Source of the DNA: Cordia subcordata
Lineage: Eukaryota > Streptophyta > Magnoliopsida > Boraginales > Cordiaceae
Direction of reading: 5' to 3'
Assembly (NCBI GenBank): GCA_028554755.1
Contig: JAPTOF010000017.1
Location: forward strand, 1,364,001 to 1,428,000
DNA: 64,000 bases
Shown: piece after piece, positions 47,447 to 58,855 of the stretch
Layout: each line of letters starts with the position of its first letter
Position numbering within the stretch: position 1 is the first letter of the stretch
The notes under the pieces: generated by a model
Told to the model about the DNA's origin: nothing
The model's input: the letters and a program-made list of their open reading frames with translations, nothing else
Database searches by the model: none
Translations under genes and position numbers: made by a program

Positions 47447-48276
47447 ATACATACAAATTATCCACAACATAGATAGATATAGATAAATATATCTACAAGA
47501 TATATTCATATAGATATATCTATAACTTATCATAGATATATAGATCTATAAGATATATTCACATAGATAATTTTATAACTTATGTTTATAAATAAATAGA
47601 TAGATATATAGATATAGATTAATATATCTATACAATGTTTAAGATATACAATTATTTAAAAAAATATTAAATTAATGAGCTAATGTAATACTGCTAGTAA
47701 ATTTTATAATAATGAACTAACAAACCAAATATACATAAGGGGTCTATTATGTATTATGCTTATAATTCATATAATAATGGATAATTATATTTGTAATAAT
47801 AAAGTTACATTTAAATGGTTGAAGCTTTTATATCTAAAATGATTATATTTGTAAAACTATTGCACAAAAGAGTTTGTGGTCCAGTGGTTTAAGCTTTACA
47901 AACAAAACAAGAGTTAAAAGAGGTTGGGAGATATTTGATATTTTTAAGATTATTTAATAAATAAATGACAAAATGATTATAATTGTAGAATTAGTCCACT
48001 AGTGGACTTTTGGTCTAGTTGTTTAAGATTTAAATATTAAAATAAGAGGTCACGAGTTCAAACCTTATCTCATACATGTTTAATTTTTGAAGTAAAGCAC
48101 GGGCCCGTGAGCCAACCGGCCTATCCCAACCCAGCCCATCACCAAGCCCGCAAGCTAGCCCAACCTGGGAGCCCTCAGTTTCTAGCTTGGCCTGGCCCAG
48201 TTAAAACTTAGGCCCGGCCCTACACATCAACAAGTGGGCTATGTGGACCTGGGCCGGGCCAGGCCCAGTTGCCATC
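47225..48276. mobile_element. Right part of the GGCCC-rich TIR element
   Basis: Begins with CCAGCCCGACCCAATC and CCAACCCAAAACCATAACC, homologous to the end of the left part (29185-29223). It contains a TA run (47411-47445) and many GATATA/TAGATA repeats (47450-47640), and ends CCAGGCCCAGTTGCCATC at 48276. Two SINE-like heads lie in it. Confidence 0.5.
47872..48078 (+). mobile_element. Two SINE-like fragments in tandem
   Basis: Near 47877 GTGGTCCAGTGGTTTAAGC, and near 48010 TTGGTCTAGTTGTTTAAG followed by GGTCACGAGTTCAAACC, resemble the A and B boxes of tRNA-derived plant SINEs. The first has lost its B box. Tails and target repeats are not clear. Confidence 0.4.
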
Positions 48277-48280
48277 ATGA

Positions 48281-48684
48281 CCCTTTAAGCCTTTGTATTC
48301 TAGGATCATATTTAGTGGGTTTGAGGGGCTTGAACTAGTCACATTCCTTCTGCGTTGAATAAAATATTATTGAATTCGCAAAAATAGAAAAGAAACCAAA
48401 GTAAAAACACAGGTCAGAATCTTCTGCGGGTTCAAAAGGAAATGAAAACTGCTCAATTTTAGGCGCTTGGTAATTGAGGTAAACAATTCGACAGGCAAGA
48501 GGAAATAAAAAAATTTGCTCCAATTTCTAAATGCTTTTTGACCATGAGTATCTACAATGTTTGTCCAACCAAAGGGTTTTATTGACCAATATTTTCTTTC
48601 CATTAGGACTTTAGACGAAATATTCACAAAGGTATCCCTATATAATGCTAAATATATACAAGTCGATGCCCATTCCACAAAACA
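48281..48684. other. LINE tail remnant and 3' flank of the minus-strand gene
   Basis: The text after the stack ends with AATAAAATATTATTG near 48357, which looks like the tail of the LINE remnant at 27430-29045. On the minus strand AATAAA at 48583-48578 lies about 105 bases beyond the stop codon at 48685 and is a reasonable polyadenylation signal for the gene at 48685-54226. Confidence 0.45.
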
Positions 48685-51600
48685 TTACAACTCAAAACCA
48701 CTGTTCAACTGAACTGAGAAGGAAGGACTTCCGACACTGCCAAGGGGAGCCTCAAGTTTTACGACCACACCCGCGCTGCCCACATTCCCATTCCACTTGG
48801 ATCTTCCAAGCTGCAGTAAGCAATAGAAATTAGAAAGCAGAAATACATCGAGGAAAATCAATCCAAGACAACGATACAAGGTGTAGAGACAAATGGCCTA
48901 AGAGCTTGTTAGACCTAAAGGCAAGTGCATCATGATACATGAATAGATGACGTACATCAGATAACTATCTAGACAACCAACATGCAGGTTTACTAGGAAA
49001 TGCATTGCTTTTGAACAGTTATTTAGCTGTAAAATTTTCCTCTCAAGTGTTATCCTATTTCTGGTATAGCTTCTAAAAAGAAAACTCTGGCTAGCTGCGA
49101 CTCTGAAGTTCATAACTTTGCACTGCAAAGCTTGCATTGTTTTCACAGACATGAGGTGACAAAATATTTGTACGAGGGATATTGATATTGTTGAAGACAT
49201 TAATAAATCCAATTCACAGTGCTTGGGATTTACAAGTAAGAAGGCACACTTGTAGAGTGTGCGAAAAAAGCATTTCTTACATGCAAAACAAAAGTTACAC
49301 TTATAAATGCAATAATCAATCACAATATACCAGTGACCAAATTGGAGTTTTTTCTAATGCACAAGTGCCATCTAAGCTGCAAGCCTTGACCATATTAGAA
49401 GGCACAAGAGATTTATTCCAGATTGCAAATCTAGAGCCAAAACTAATCTTGAGCCTTCACTGTTCACATGCAACAGAAGTTATAGCCTAGATTTTACAGA
49501 TGCAGTAACTTACAGAGACTGACGCAAATGCCGACGGATGTCTCAGGAGTGCACAGCCACAGATGAGATTTAGTTCCTCCTTCAGAGTATGAGTAAGCTC
49601 AGCTCGTAGCCCAGGATTGCTTCCACCAAAGGTAGGGGATAAGCTAAATATGACATGGGGACAATAAGAGGAAGGTAAATAATGTTATCTCTTGTAGGCA
49701 ACTTGCTCCTTTGCAAGTAACTAAGGGAAGAAACCAACAGCAGTGTGATAAATCTAGCCAAATTCTAAATGCACAGGAAAGCCAAGTGCAAGACTCCATA
49801 CAGCACATGCAACTGATGCAACTAGGAAGCACTTCACACCAAAAGGAGCAAGAAGCTATTAATGAGACCAGAATTCACCTGCAACATTTTCTTCTCCCAA
49901 CAAATAACTTTATCACATTACCTGAATTGGATGGTTGGCCTCATCAGGAGACCAAATCTCTTCCAAGCTAAAGCCTGGTCAAAACCCATTGTAAATGACT
50001 TATCAGGCCACTGTACCATTGGCATTATACGAGTGCCCCACTTGTTCTGCACAGATAAATAACACAATGAACCCACTGAAGGATTATTATGAACAGTTCA
50101 ATTAGCGTATGCTTATAAAAAGATTTTCCCCTCTGAACAGTTCACCTTGCAAGAGAAACTGAACTTCATTTCTCCAGGATATTGACCCTGAACTTGAAGC
50201 AGCCCACCACATAGAGGCAGAAACGCGCTGGTTGATAAACCCTCTCCAGACACATAGGTCATCTGACCATTTGGAAACTGCAAATCTAGAAAAGACTACA
50301 TCCAGACAGCAGAGGAGAAAATCATTACTCATACCACCTTATGAATGAATAGGTGACCACTTAAAGACAGATTTATTCCCTCAGTGGCCAAGCAGTTTTT
50401 ACATCAGATCAATGACAAACAACTTGGAGAGGGATGACTGAATCTAAATACTAGTAGAAAAAATTTCCAACATCTGACAACTTCAGTTTTCTTTGCTTCG
50501 AACAATTCCAACAGATCAGCATCTAGTTTAAGAAGTTAATCATATTGGTAGTTGACAGGGATAATGTAAGAGAGCTGTCAGTTGTCAGGATAATGCAACA
50601 GAATGTTCAACTTATTCCCTCCGTTTTGCATATTCTCCAAAAGGAGAACCCCTTCTTAACATTCTAAAAGGAAGAAACCACAACTCCAAAAGGGAAACAT
50701 ATGAAGAGGAACCATAACGACAAGTTGCCTTGGCAAGGTACACAACAAATGTAAATGGTACAGTTGTAGGATCATCCTTACAAGCAGACTAATATCCTGA
50801 TGTTGCAGTAAAACAATATAATAATCATCAGATTAATACAGGTTAATATCAATGTACGGAATAACTTAGGTATCAGTGGTAACAGGGTATCAACAGAAAA
50901 GCAACTTGCAAATGGCCAAGTTAGACCAAGTTTATTAATACAATAAATAAATACATCAATATCTTTTTTACAAGTTTAAGCTTTCAGATGAAGTGGTAAA
51001 TCTATTATGGTATCAGAACCCAAGTCATGAGTTTGACTCTCACCGCCACCCATTTAAGAAAACAATACTAAAATTGTGCGCATACAAATCAGTATTCAAA
51101 TCACACTTGCACGTTAGAGGGGTGTTACTACAATAAATAATACAGAAATATCCTCTTTATAAGATTAAGCTTTTAAATGAGGTAGCAACTCCAATAGAGT
51201 CAAAAATCAAGATTGCCACTTCAAATGCTCAACCAATAACTCTGTTGGTTTCTAATGAATTTAATGTACTTAACTCCATTGAGGATGTGATGAATGAAGA
51301 TAATGAAGTTCAAATAATCCCGGCCAATCCAAATTAAGCATGGCCATCAAAACTTTCATGGATGGAAAACCTGTTAGCAACTTGTTCGGAGACTTCTCTT
51401 CAGGCTCTCCATGATGATAGTGTTGCTTTTCTTCCCTTTGTTTTACATGCAAGATAATTTTGATTTCCACCTTTTGCCCACTTAATTTGGTTTTATAATT
51501 TCAAGTCCTAATGTTTTAGAGATGCATCTTTGTTGGACTTGATGCTTGTTTTGTAATGGCCTCAATTGCCCTACTTATACTCTTTACTCATGAATAAAAT

Positions 51601-54226
51601 TGCCAATTGATATAGCCCAAAAAAAGAGAAAGAAAAGAAAAAGAAAAAAGTTATAGAGTCCAACATTAAGGCATTCCAACATGTATGTCTATCAGCAACA
51701 TTTTGAGGCATTGCTAAGTCATTATGCCACAAATGCCTTTGCAACTAGTGCCAAATCGACTTACAAGAAAGAGAAGCACCAAGGAAACGACACAAGTAGG
51801 TAAACAATCATTGGTTAAACAGCCCAAACCAATCCAAATCAATTGAAAAATTCTAGTTGGTTTGGTCATTTTACATGGTAAAGAACCAATGGTTAGTTTC
51901 AAATAAAAATCAACTACTTCGGTTTGGCTTGAATGATCAAAAACCAGACCGAACTACACTCACCCTAATTTTATGTGTATATTAGTTAAACTTGTACAAA
52001 CTATATTCACCCTTAATTTTATGTGTATATTAGTTAAACTTGTATTATAGATGATAAATCAAAGTTGATCTATCAGTTAATATTTTCTTCCTTGAAATTA
52101 TTGTGTAAATTTTTATTATCCTTTCTTTTTTGAATTTTTTGCTAAAACTTAATTTTCTATGAAAACCAAAATCAAAACAAACCAACTTGAGAGATGTTGG
52201 TTTTGGTTTGGTTATTTATATGATTAGAAACTAATTGGTTAGTTTCTAACGAAAACCAACTAATTTGGTTCGGTTTGAAATAGGTTCAAAATTAAACGAA
52301 ACCAAACCATACCATCTTCACCCCCTACATACAAGTGATACGAAGCATTAGCAGGCAAATAGATAACATTCTTTTAACTTACACAGGCCAATGGATTAAG
52401 GCAGATCATTGACATCAATAACCACCTTCTATGCTTTGACCATGCAGCTGGACAAATGGAATGCATTCCGTTCTGTCAATTTCAACAAGTATACAATTAG
52501 TTTTATCCTGGTGACAACAAAATGTGGAAAATGAACTTCTAGGTAAAGAATCTCCAAAATTGTGCAATTTTTGGAGACAGTGTAAATGTTGAACCAAGAA
52601 ATACAACATTACTGAGATTTAAGTTGTGCAAGCAACTAAATTATGCTACTCATATCTATGAACCCATGATTCCATTAATATTGTAAAAAGAGAAAGCCTA
52701 TTAGATGAACTACTTCTGGCTATTGTGACTAGTTCAGAGTTGATAGAACTTCTCTTTCAACTATATCATCGAACTAGAAGCAGTATACGATAAATTTAAC
52801 TTTTCTTGATTGCTTATCTTCCCCAATAAGAATTGTCGATTTGGATGAAGATTTATTTCCTTTTCAAGTGCTTCTCTAGTCCAAAAGGAGAAAAGAAAAC
52901 CAACCTATCCACTTATAAGGATGGGGAAAAGATCAAGCAGAACTTTCACAAATATACGAGCATTTTATCTTGACCTTTCTTAACAAGATTCACGTATAGT
53001 TTGAAGGATATCAGATAGTAGCCGTACCTTCCTATCATACCCATACCAAAGCAAGTGCTGCTTTGACAAATGAACAGGCAGAAGAAGTGTTGAATCACGA
53101 ACAAAAAGTACTGGCCCAAGCTGCACTAAGAACAAAGGCGAACGCTCATTTCCTGATGTAGATGTAGAGCTTTCATTTGTAGCCTCCACTCTCCATAAGT
53201 CTCCTCTTGCAACCAAAGAGCTTTCAACACTTTGCGTCCTACTATCATATGTTGATGTAAAATTAACCGTTCCCTGCAGGCAAACTACCCAGCAATCAAT
53301 CTTAAACGCCTAATAAATGCTAAAAAACAACCGAAGAGCGGTGTAAGACAAAAGAACATTTGCTTTGTCACCACTTCTAAATGGACCAACTTTAGAAACC
53401 GTACAATTCGGTACCAGATATCTTCAGTCATCCAAGCCAAAAGAATGACAAATTCAAAATCATAGATGTCGGTGAAAAACAATCATAGTTGAATTTTGGT
53501 AGGAAAGTATATATAAAAGATCCAAGCTCTTAGATTAACTTGCTACCATCAACAGAAATTCAATTGTATACGTAGCCTTCATAAACACACAATCATACAA
53601 GGTACACCTATACCAATTTAGCAACATAATGGATACACATATAAAAGGAGGTACAGCTTATCTAAAAAACTCACAAGTGCTCGCCCAAAATGTTTCAATG
53701 TCTTCAAGTTTACGCCGAAAAATTCCTCATCAGTTGACTCCTCTGTTCCAGAGTCCTCATTCGCGTACCCATAATCTCTAAACCGTTCTGCCCAGGATCC
53801 CAAATCCTCCGCAACAGCAATACTCATACCATTCCCCTGACTATTAATCTCCATTGGCAACATGACCCCATTGTTGTCATCGTGCCGAAACGGCACAGGC
53901 AGAGGCAAACTCCTGACCAACTGCTGCACCACACCATTCAAACAAGCCCCGAAATCTGCCCCGGCCCGCCCTATCCTATTCCCGATATCAAAAATCGCTG
54001 AGACCCCATTAATTCCCGCGTTATCCACTGCAAGTCCAAGCTCCTTTTTCGCGAATTCGACATCGAATAGGTTGGGTTTTGGAGGGTTTGGCCATGGAAA
54101 TGACGCAGGGTTAATATGCGTAGATTGAATCAGTCCACTAAAACCCTGCGCTAACCTATCTGCAAAATCTTGGCCGTGTCTTTGCACTTCTTCCCACGCT
54201 TCAAACGATCTCTCTACAGACATCAT
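48685..54226 (-). CDS. Conserved plant protein of unknown function, 7 exons, 472 aa
   Basis: Exons, 5' to 3': 54226-53675, 53273-53028, 52472-52383, 50295-50146, 50046-49922, 49643-49514, 48810-48685. They join in phase into 1419 nt (472 codons and a TAA), all with GT-AG introns. The start is the first ATG of the frame (MMSVERSFEAWEEVQRHG). The N-terminal 184 residues are encoded by one exon, with an acidic stretch (EDSGTEESTDEEFF) near 165. The rest reads like a family I recall as present across land plants, with blocks such as STYDSRTQSVESSLVARGDL, SKHRRWLLMSMICLNPLAC and GRSKWNGNVGSAGVV. There is no signal peptide or clear helix span. The C-terminal half has many short alternating polar/hydrophobic strands and ends NSGFEL, so a beta-barrel or beta-rich envelope protein is possible, but that is inference. 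Do not assign a function. Confidence 0.88.
50296..52382 (-). other. Intron 3 of the minus-strand gene (2087 bp) with repeat debris
   Basis: Contains a possible retroelement tail on the plus strand near 51190-51640 (ends ATGAATAAAATTGCC, then an A-rich run). It also has a MITE-like AACCAAACC/GGTTTGGTT-rich stretch (about 51825-52325), a 47-bp duplication and SINE-like text near 50980-51060. No exon of another gene. Confidence 0.55.
51951..52044. repeat. About 47-bp tandem duplication
   Basis: ATTTTATGTGTATATTAGTT, then AAACTTGTA, occurs at 51968 and about 47 bases later, each preceded by a CACCCT(T)A block. Confidence 0.8.
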
Positions 54227-54267
54227 CTCCGAATTCTTATCTTCAAAAAAACCTCAATTTTCACTCC

Positions 54268-54301
<34 letters not shown>

Positions 54302-56425
54302 CTTACATACGAGTACACGAAAAAAACACCAAATCAAATCGAAAAATAAAAAATAAAAAAAACGAAATCATCCGAGCAAATATATAATATATGTGTCTAT
54401 GCTTAAGCAAAGATTGCAGCCAAAAATAAAAATAAAATAAAGAATCTATATAAAAAAAAAAGAAAATATTGACTTTTATCTAAGTAGTAATGGAACCGAG
54501 CTAAAGCGCAATTGGTAATATTACTACGGGAAAGTGCGTTCAAGTAAAGATAAGACGAGACTTGAAAACTTTTTTTTTTTTTTGTTTCTTTTTTTTTTCT
54601 GGTCAAAGACTCTGAAACAGCAAACTGATATTTTTGGGCGGATCTGTTTTCTTTTTTTCTTTTTCCTTTTTTTTCCTGAATGGAAAAATTCCTACAAACA
54701 CGACTACTTTCAATTCTGTTCAAAATAAACACTGAAATGAAATAGTATCAGTGTGTTTAGTATAAACGAATTTTGTGGGATTTATTTCTAAATCTAATTT
54801 TTTATGTGTGGTGTCATTTATTTAAACTGTGAAACTCATCTATAAATTTCGGATTCGTCCTAGTTATAGTCAAATAATAATAATTCCACAAAAGTTAAGT
54901 CTGAAAAAATTTTTAGAAGACAAAAATATCCTTATAAATTATAACATAATACAATATCATTCTTCTTTGTATATTTCTCTTTTCAGTAATCCTAATACGA
55001 TTATAACAAAGAACAAGAAAAATTGACTCACAACGAGGTACTCTTAACCAAAACAAGGTACAATTTTTCCATTGTTTTTATAATTATAATATCGTATTTT
55101 TATGAATAGATTCATATTAATGCCACTTAAATAATTAAAGGGTATTTAAGTAAAATATACATATTAATTTTAATTCTATGTGTGTTCCAAACAAAATTTA
55201 GATTTACAAATAATAGAATTGATTTAAATTACTTTACAGTTCCAAACAATAAAATTTATTTTGAAATACAAATCCTCAAGGAATTCATTTAAAAATGAAA
55301 TGAATTCCATGGCATAAGTATAACAAAACACTATGTATGTGTCTTAAATTACTCAAAATATTCAAAGGTCCTTTCATTGACATTAACAGCTCTTCTTTTT
55401 TTTTTCTTTGAGTTAGGGTGTCCCAAGCCGTATTGGACTTAACACCAATTTTTATCCGACCGGGAGTATTTAAGGAAGATTTATCCCAATAAGTACATTT
55501 TTTAGAATTGAAGCTTGTGTTCTCCTCTTTACGGAGTGAGATCGCTATTATTTCATCTAACAACTTGTTAATTACATTAACAGCGTTCTCTTTCGTTTTC
55601 TTGTCAACGTCCTTTATGGTTCTCAGGATAGAGATTTCGTTTGCAATTGTGGTTGAGGTATGAGGGCCGAGGCCTACCATTTTCCATTTGTCAACCTCAA
55701 TGTGATGGGATCTGGTGAAATATCTGTCTAATTGTTTTCATTCATTTGTGCTCTTTTTTCCCTCTTCAATATATATATATATATTTTTTGGTGGGTTGAG
55801 TTTCTCTTGTGGGTATAATTCTTTTCATCTTTGCGTACATTCACAATTAATTCTAAATTGATACTCTAATATCATCCCAATGATATTCCTCTGAGTTTTA
55901 GACTCAAAAGAGCGTATGAATTCGCTTACGGAAAAAGTTTTCAAAAGCTCTCGAACACAATATATTGTCACAACGACCATTAGGAGCATATAAAAATAGA
56001 ATCAATTAGAACGCGATATAAACATAATTATTTATTTAATTTTTAAAAAATATATTATTAAAACATTATAATTTTATTAGACATGTATTATATAACTATA
56101 TAAATTATTAGATGTACTACAATAATGAAAAATAGAAGTGTAGGGATAAAATAAAAAGATAAAGATAGTTTACAAATAAACATAAAAAAGATACGGATGG
56201 AATAGTAAGTGCATTGGTTGTATTTGCTTCTATTAAGTGCTTAAAATCATGAAAAACAAAAGTTAGGGGTGCAGAGCTTTTTTTTTTTTTTAAATTTAAC
56301 TTTGAAAAAAATATTTTTCTTAAATCAACCACACAGAAGACCAACATTGCATTCATTAGGCATACGTGAGTTCGGATAAAGTGTGTTTGCCACTAGAGGG
56401 GCGGATTGAGATTTATGAAAATTAA
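54227..56425. other. Upstream region of the minus-strand gene and AT-rich intergenic DNA
   Basis: Includes the gene's 5' leader with a TA run (about 54272-54297), long T/A homopolymer tracts near 54565-54600 and 54645-54680, and a dispersed repeat at 55390-55575. The open frames here come from homopolymers or the repeat. No further gene seen. Confidence 0.5.
55390..55575 (-). repeat. Dispersed repeat, copy 2 (SINE/LINE-tail-like)
   Basis: Second copy of the family at 22398-22575. On the minus strand it reads GTGTTAAGTCCAATACGGCT, then GGGACACCCTAACTC and an A-rich end. A minus-strand frame of 131 codons crosses it but has no family resemblance. Confidence 0.45.
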
Positions 56426-57032
56426 GGGTGCGTTTGGTTTGCCTGTTTCTGTTTTTATTTTCATGGAAAATAAAAATTAAGATAGAAAACTCATTTGATT
56501 AACCATTTTTGTTTTCATTTTTAAAAAACCTAAAACATTTTTCTAAAAAAAGAAAAAACATCAAAAAAGTGATTTCTCTAAAAACAAGATAGTAATTTTA
56601 TAAATAACTAAAAGATTTAGAAAATAAGGTGGCAGTTTTGTAAATAATTCTAAAAACTTAGAAAACGAGGTGGTAATTTTGTAAATAACTCTAAAAGATT
56701 TAGAAAATAATGTGGTAACTTTGTAAATATCTCCAAAAAATTTAAAAAATAAAGTGACAATTTTGTAAATAACTCTAAAAGATTTAGAAAATAAGGTGGC
56801 AATTTTGTAAATATATCCAAAAAATTTAGAAAATAAAGTGACAATTTTGTAAATATCTCTAAAATATTTAGAAAACAAGGTGAAAATTTGGTAAATAAAC
56901 ATAAAAAAGGAAAACATTTTTAGTAACTAAACACATTCTCTAATTTAAAAAAACAGAAAATGAAAATTGTTTTTAAAAAACAAAAATGAAAAATATAAAA
57001 TGAAAACAGAAAACAGCAAACCAAACGCAACC
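56426..57032. mobile_element. Tourist-like (PIF/Harbinger) MITE with tandem-repeat core
   Basis: 607 bp with 17-bp ends GGGTGCGTTTGGTTTGC and (minus) GGTTGCGTTTGGTTTGC, one mismatch, and the direct repeat TAA on both sides (56423-56425 and 57033-57035), as in Tourist elements. The core (about 56590-56895) is a tandem repeat with units of about 55-60 bp containing GATTTAGAAAATAA and TTTTGTAAATA. This creates a false 118-codon minus-strand frame of repeated FLEIFTKLP-like peptides. Confidence 0.8.
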
Positions 57033-57321
57033 TAAAGGTCTTACAAAACTTAGTCAACCTGCAATGGAGGCTTTGAACATCAAAGAGTCTTAGGTCACAA
57101 AAATTATTGCCAAGGCAAACATCCTATTCATCCTATGGAAGTTAGAACTCAAGATTCTCATGTTGGCATAGAATCAAAATAGTTGTAAATGCAGGAGAAA
57201 ATTTCATTAGATTTTGGCCTGTTACAAGTATGAAAAATTTTCCCTTTTATCAGAACATAAGGAATTCCATAAGGTTTTGCAATTCTTGTAATAGCATTAT
57301 TAATTTTCCGATTCACACAAT

Positions 57322-57324
<3 letters not shown>

Positions 57325-57362
<38 letters not shown>

Positions 57363-57415
57363 GTATATATATGTATATGTTTACATAAATATGTATATAG
57401 ATGTATATACATGTA

Positions 57416-57452
<37 letters not shown>
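57325..57452. repeat. TA/TATG microsatellite cluster
   Basis: Long TA runs with interspersed ATATGTATATA units. The short frame across it is an artefact. Confidence 0.9.
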
Positions 57453-57454
<2 letters not shown>

Positions 57455-57705
57455 TGTAAATTCATTTGTAAGTCTTCGAATCCTCTTGGTCGACTTTCGG
57501 CTAATAGCTTTCCAAAACTTATAAAGATTATGATCTAGAAGAAACCGATTCTTTTTAAATCTCTATACGTTATCGTAGCTCAACCTCAGAGGACATTCTC
57601 ATTTTTTTGGTACATAATTCTTTATATTATCTCTTATTTTGTATTTCGATATATCGTCAAATACTCCCTAACTAGATCAACTTGAATTACAATCCTTACA
57701 AAGCG

Positions 57706-57781
57706 TGCTCTTCTTATAGTTGTGGAATAGCTACTAGAGTCTATGCTCTTCTCATAGTTGTAGAATGGCCACTAGAGTCTT
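57706..57781. repeat. 38-bp tandem duplication
   Basis: TGCTCTTCTTATAGTTGTGG and the following AATAGCTACTAGAGTCT occur at 57706 and, with three changes, at 57744. The surrounding 57033-58507 shows no gene. Confidence 0.85.
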
Positions 57782-58507
57782 CCACGTATATAAATGTTCC
57801 AAATCTATCTAGTATACATTTTAATTCCTTTTACCTCAATATATAGACGATGCCTTAGTGAGAATGTACATAAATCAATCTTGTACATTGAAACTACATT
57901 GGAAGATTTTTTTTTTTTTTTTTCCATTAAACATGTGTCATTACTAAGAAAAAAGATCTTATTTCTAACACTTTATCACTTAAAAGGTGTCTTGTAATCT
58001 CATCTCCTATAATAAGTAAAAACTTATCCCGTATAATTATTTGGATTTAATTCAAATAATTTATCCCATCATAAGTATAAAACAAATCCATAGTTAAATA
58101 ATTTCATAAATTAATCATGGTGTTACATGCCATGTGCTGAGTCTGCATGCGACACCCTTGGTGTGCTTAGGAGGAAATTCGTGAAACAGGGCAAGTACAA
58201 GAACACACTTATAACAACATTTGGAAGTATCCTCTATTCATTAAATAAAAAAGCAAGATCCTCTTGAAGATAGGTTGTCGTATTGCAACTTGGGGTGTCC
58301 AAAAGTTTCTTGGCTTGGCCGTGTGCTTAAGTTACCTACTATAAATAGATACTTGACATCCTTACCAGCATCGTCACGCATGAAAGCAGTTTGTATTCAT
58401 GTTTGTGCATCCAAGGTCATAGGTCATTGTACGTCTTTTTGCTATTCTTTTTTGTTAGTATGCATAATCACTCAACTGCCTGCTTTGTTATGCTGTGTTC
58501 ATACTAT

Positions 58508-58725
58508 GGACCTATTTGGATGGGCTTTTTTCTAGAAAAAAATATATTTTTTTTTTAAAAGTTATATTAAATTTGTAATAATTATCTGATTTGGCTTTCA
58601 AAAAAATTAAAATTTTGAAGAAAAAAAAAACTTAAACACAGTTTTTTTTTAGAAGGCAGAATTTCTAACTCCTCAAAAAAAGCTGTTTTGCAAAGATTGT
58701 TCAAAAAAACCAATCCAAACGGGCC
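58508..58725. mobile_element. MITE of the TTTGGATTGGCTTTT family, copy 3
   Basis: Ends GGACCTATTTGGATGGGC and CAATCCAAACGGGCC. The interior AGTTATATTAAATTTGTAAT and TGATTTGGCTTTCAAAAAA matches copy 1 at 7358-7585. Confidence 0.65.
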
Positions 58726-58855
58726 GTGTATCTTCAAACATATGCATAAACTATTTATTACCATGGTTGCATCTTCTTCTTATGTCATTTAGTCTCAAGC
58801 AACACACAAACACACACGACATCTATACAGCACAGACACGCAAAAAGACATTCCT

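Noticed and set aside
48898..49323. 141-codon minus-strand frame
   Set aside because: Lies in intron 6 of the 472-aa gene; no family resemblance.
51017..51030. TGGTATCAGAACCC resembling a Met-tRNA primer site
   Set aside because: No LTR end precedes it; the following GAGTTTGACTCTCA suggests a tRNA/SINE-derived fragment instead.
54403..54732. 109-codon minus-strand Lys-rich frame and its plus-strand Phe-rich shadow
   Set aside because: Generated by long A/T homopolymer tracts upstream of the minus-strand gene.
56561..56917. 118-codon minus-strand frame with repeated FTKLP-like peptides
   Set aside because: It lies wholly within the tandem-repeat core of a Tourist-like MITE; the repeat unit avoids stops by chance.
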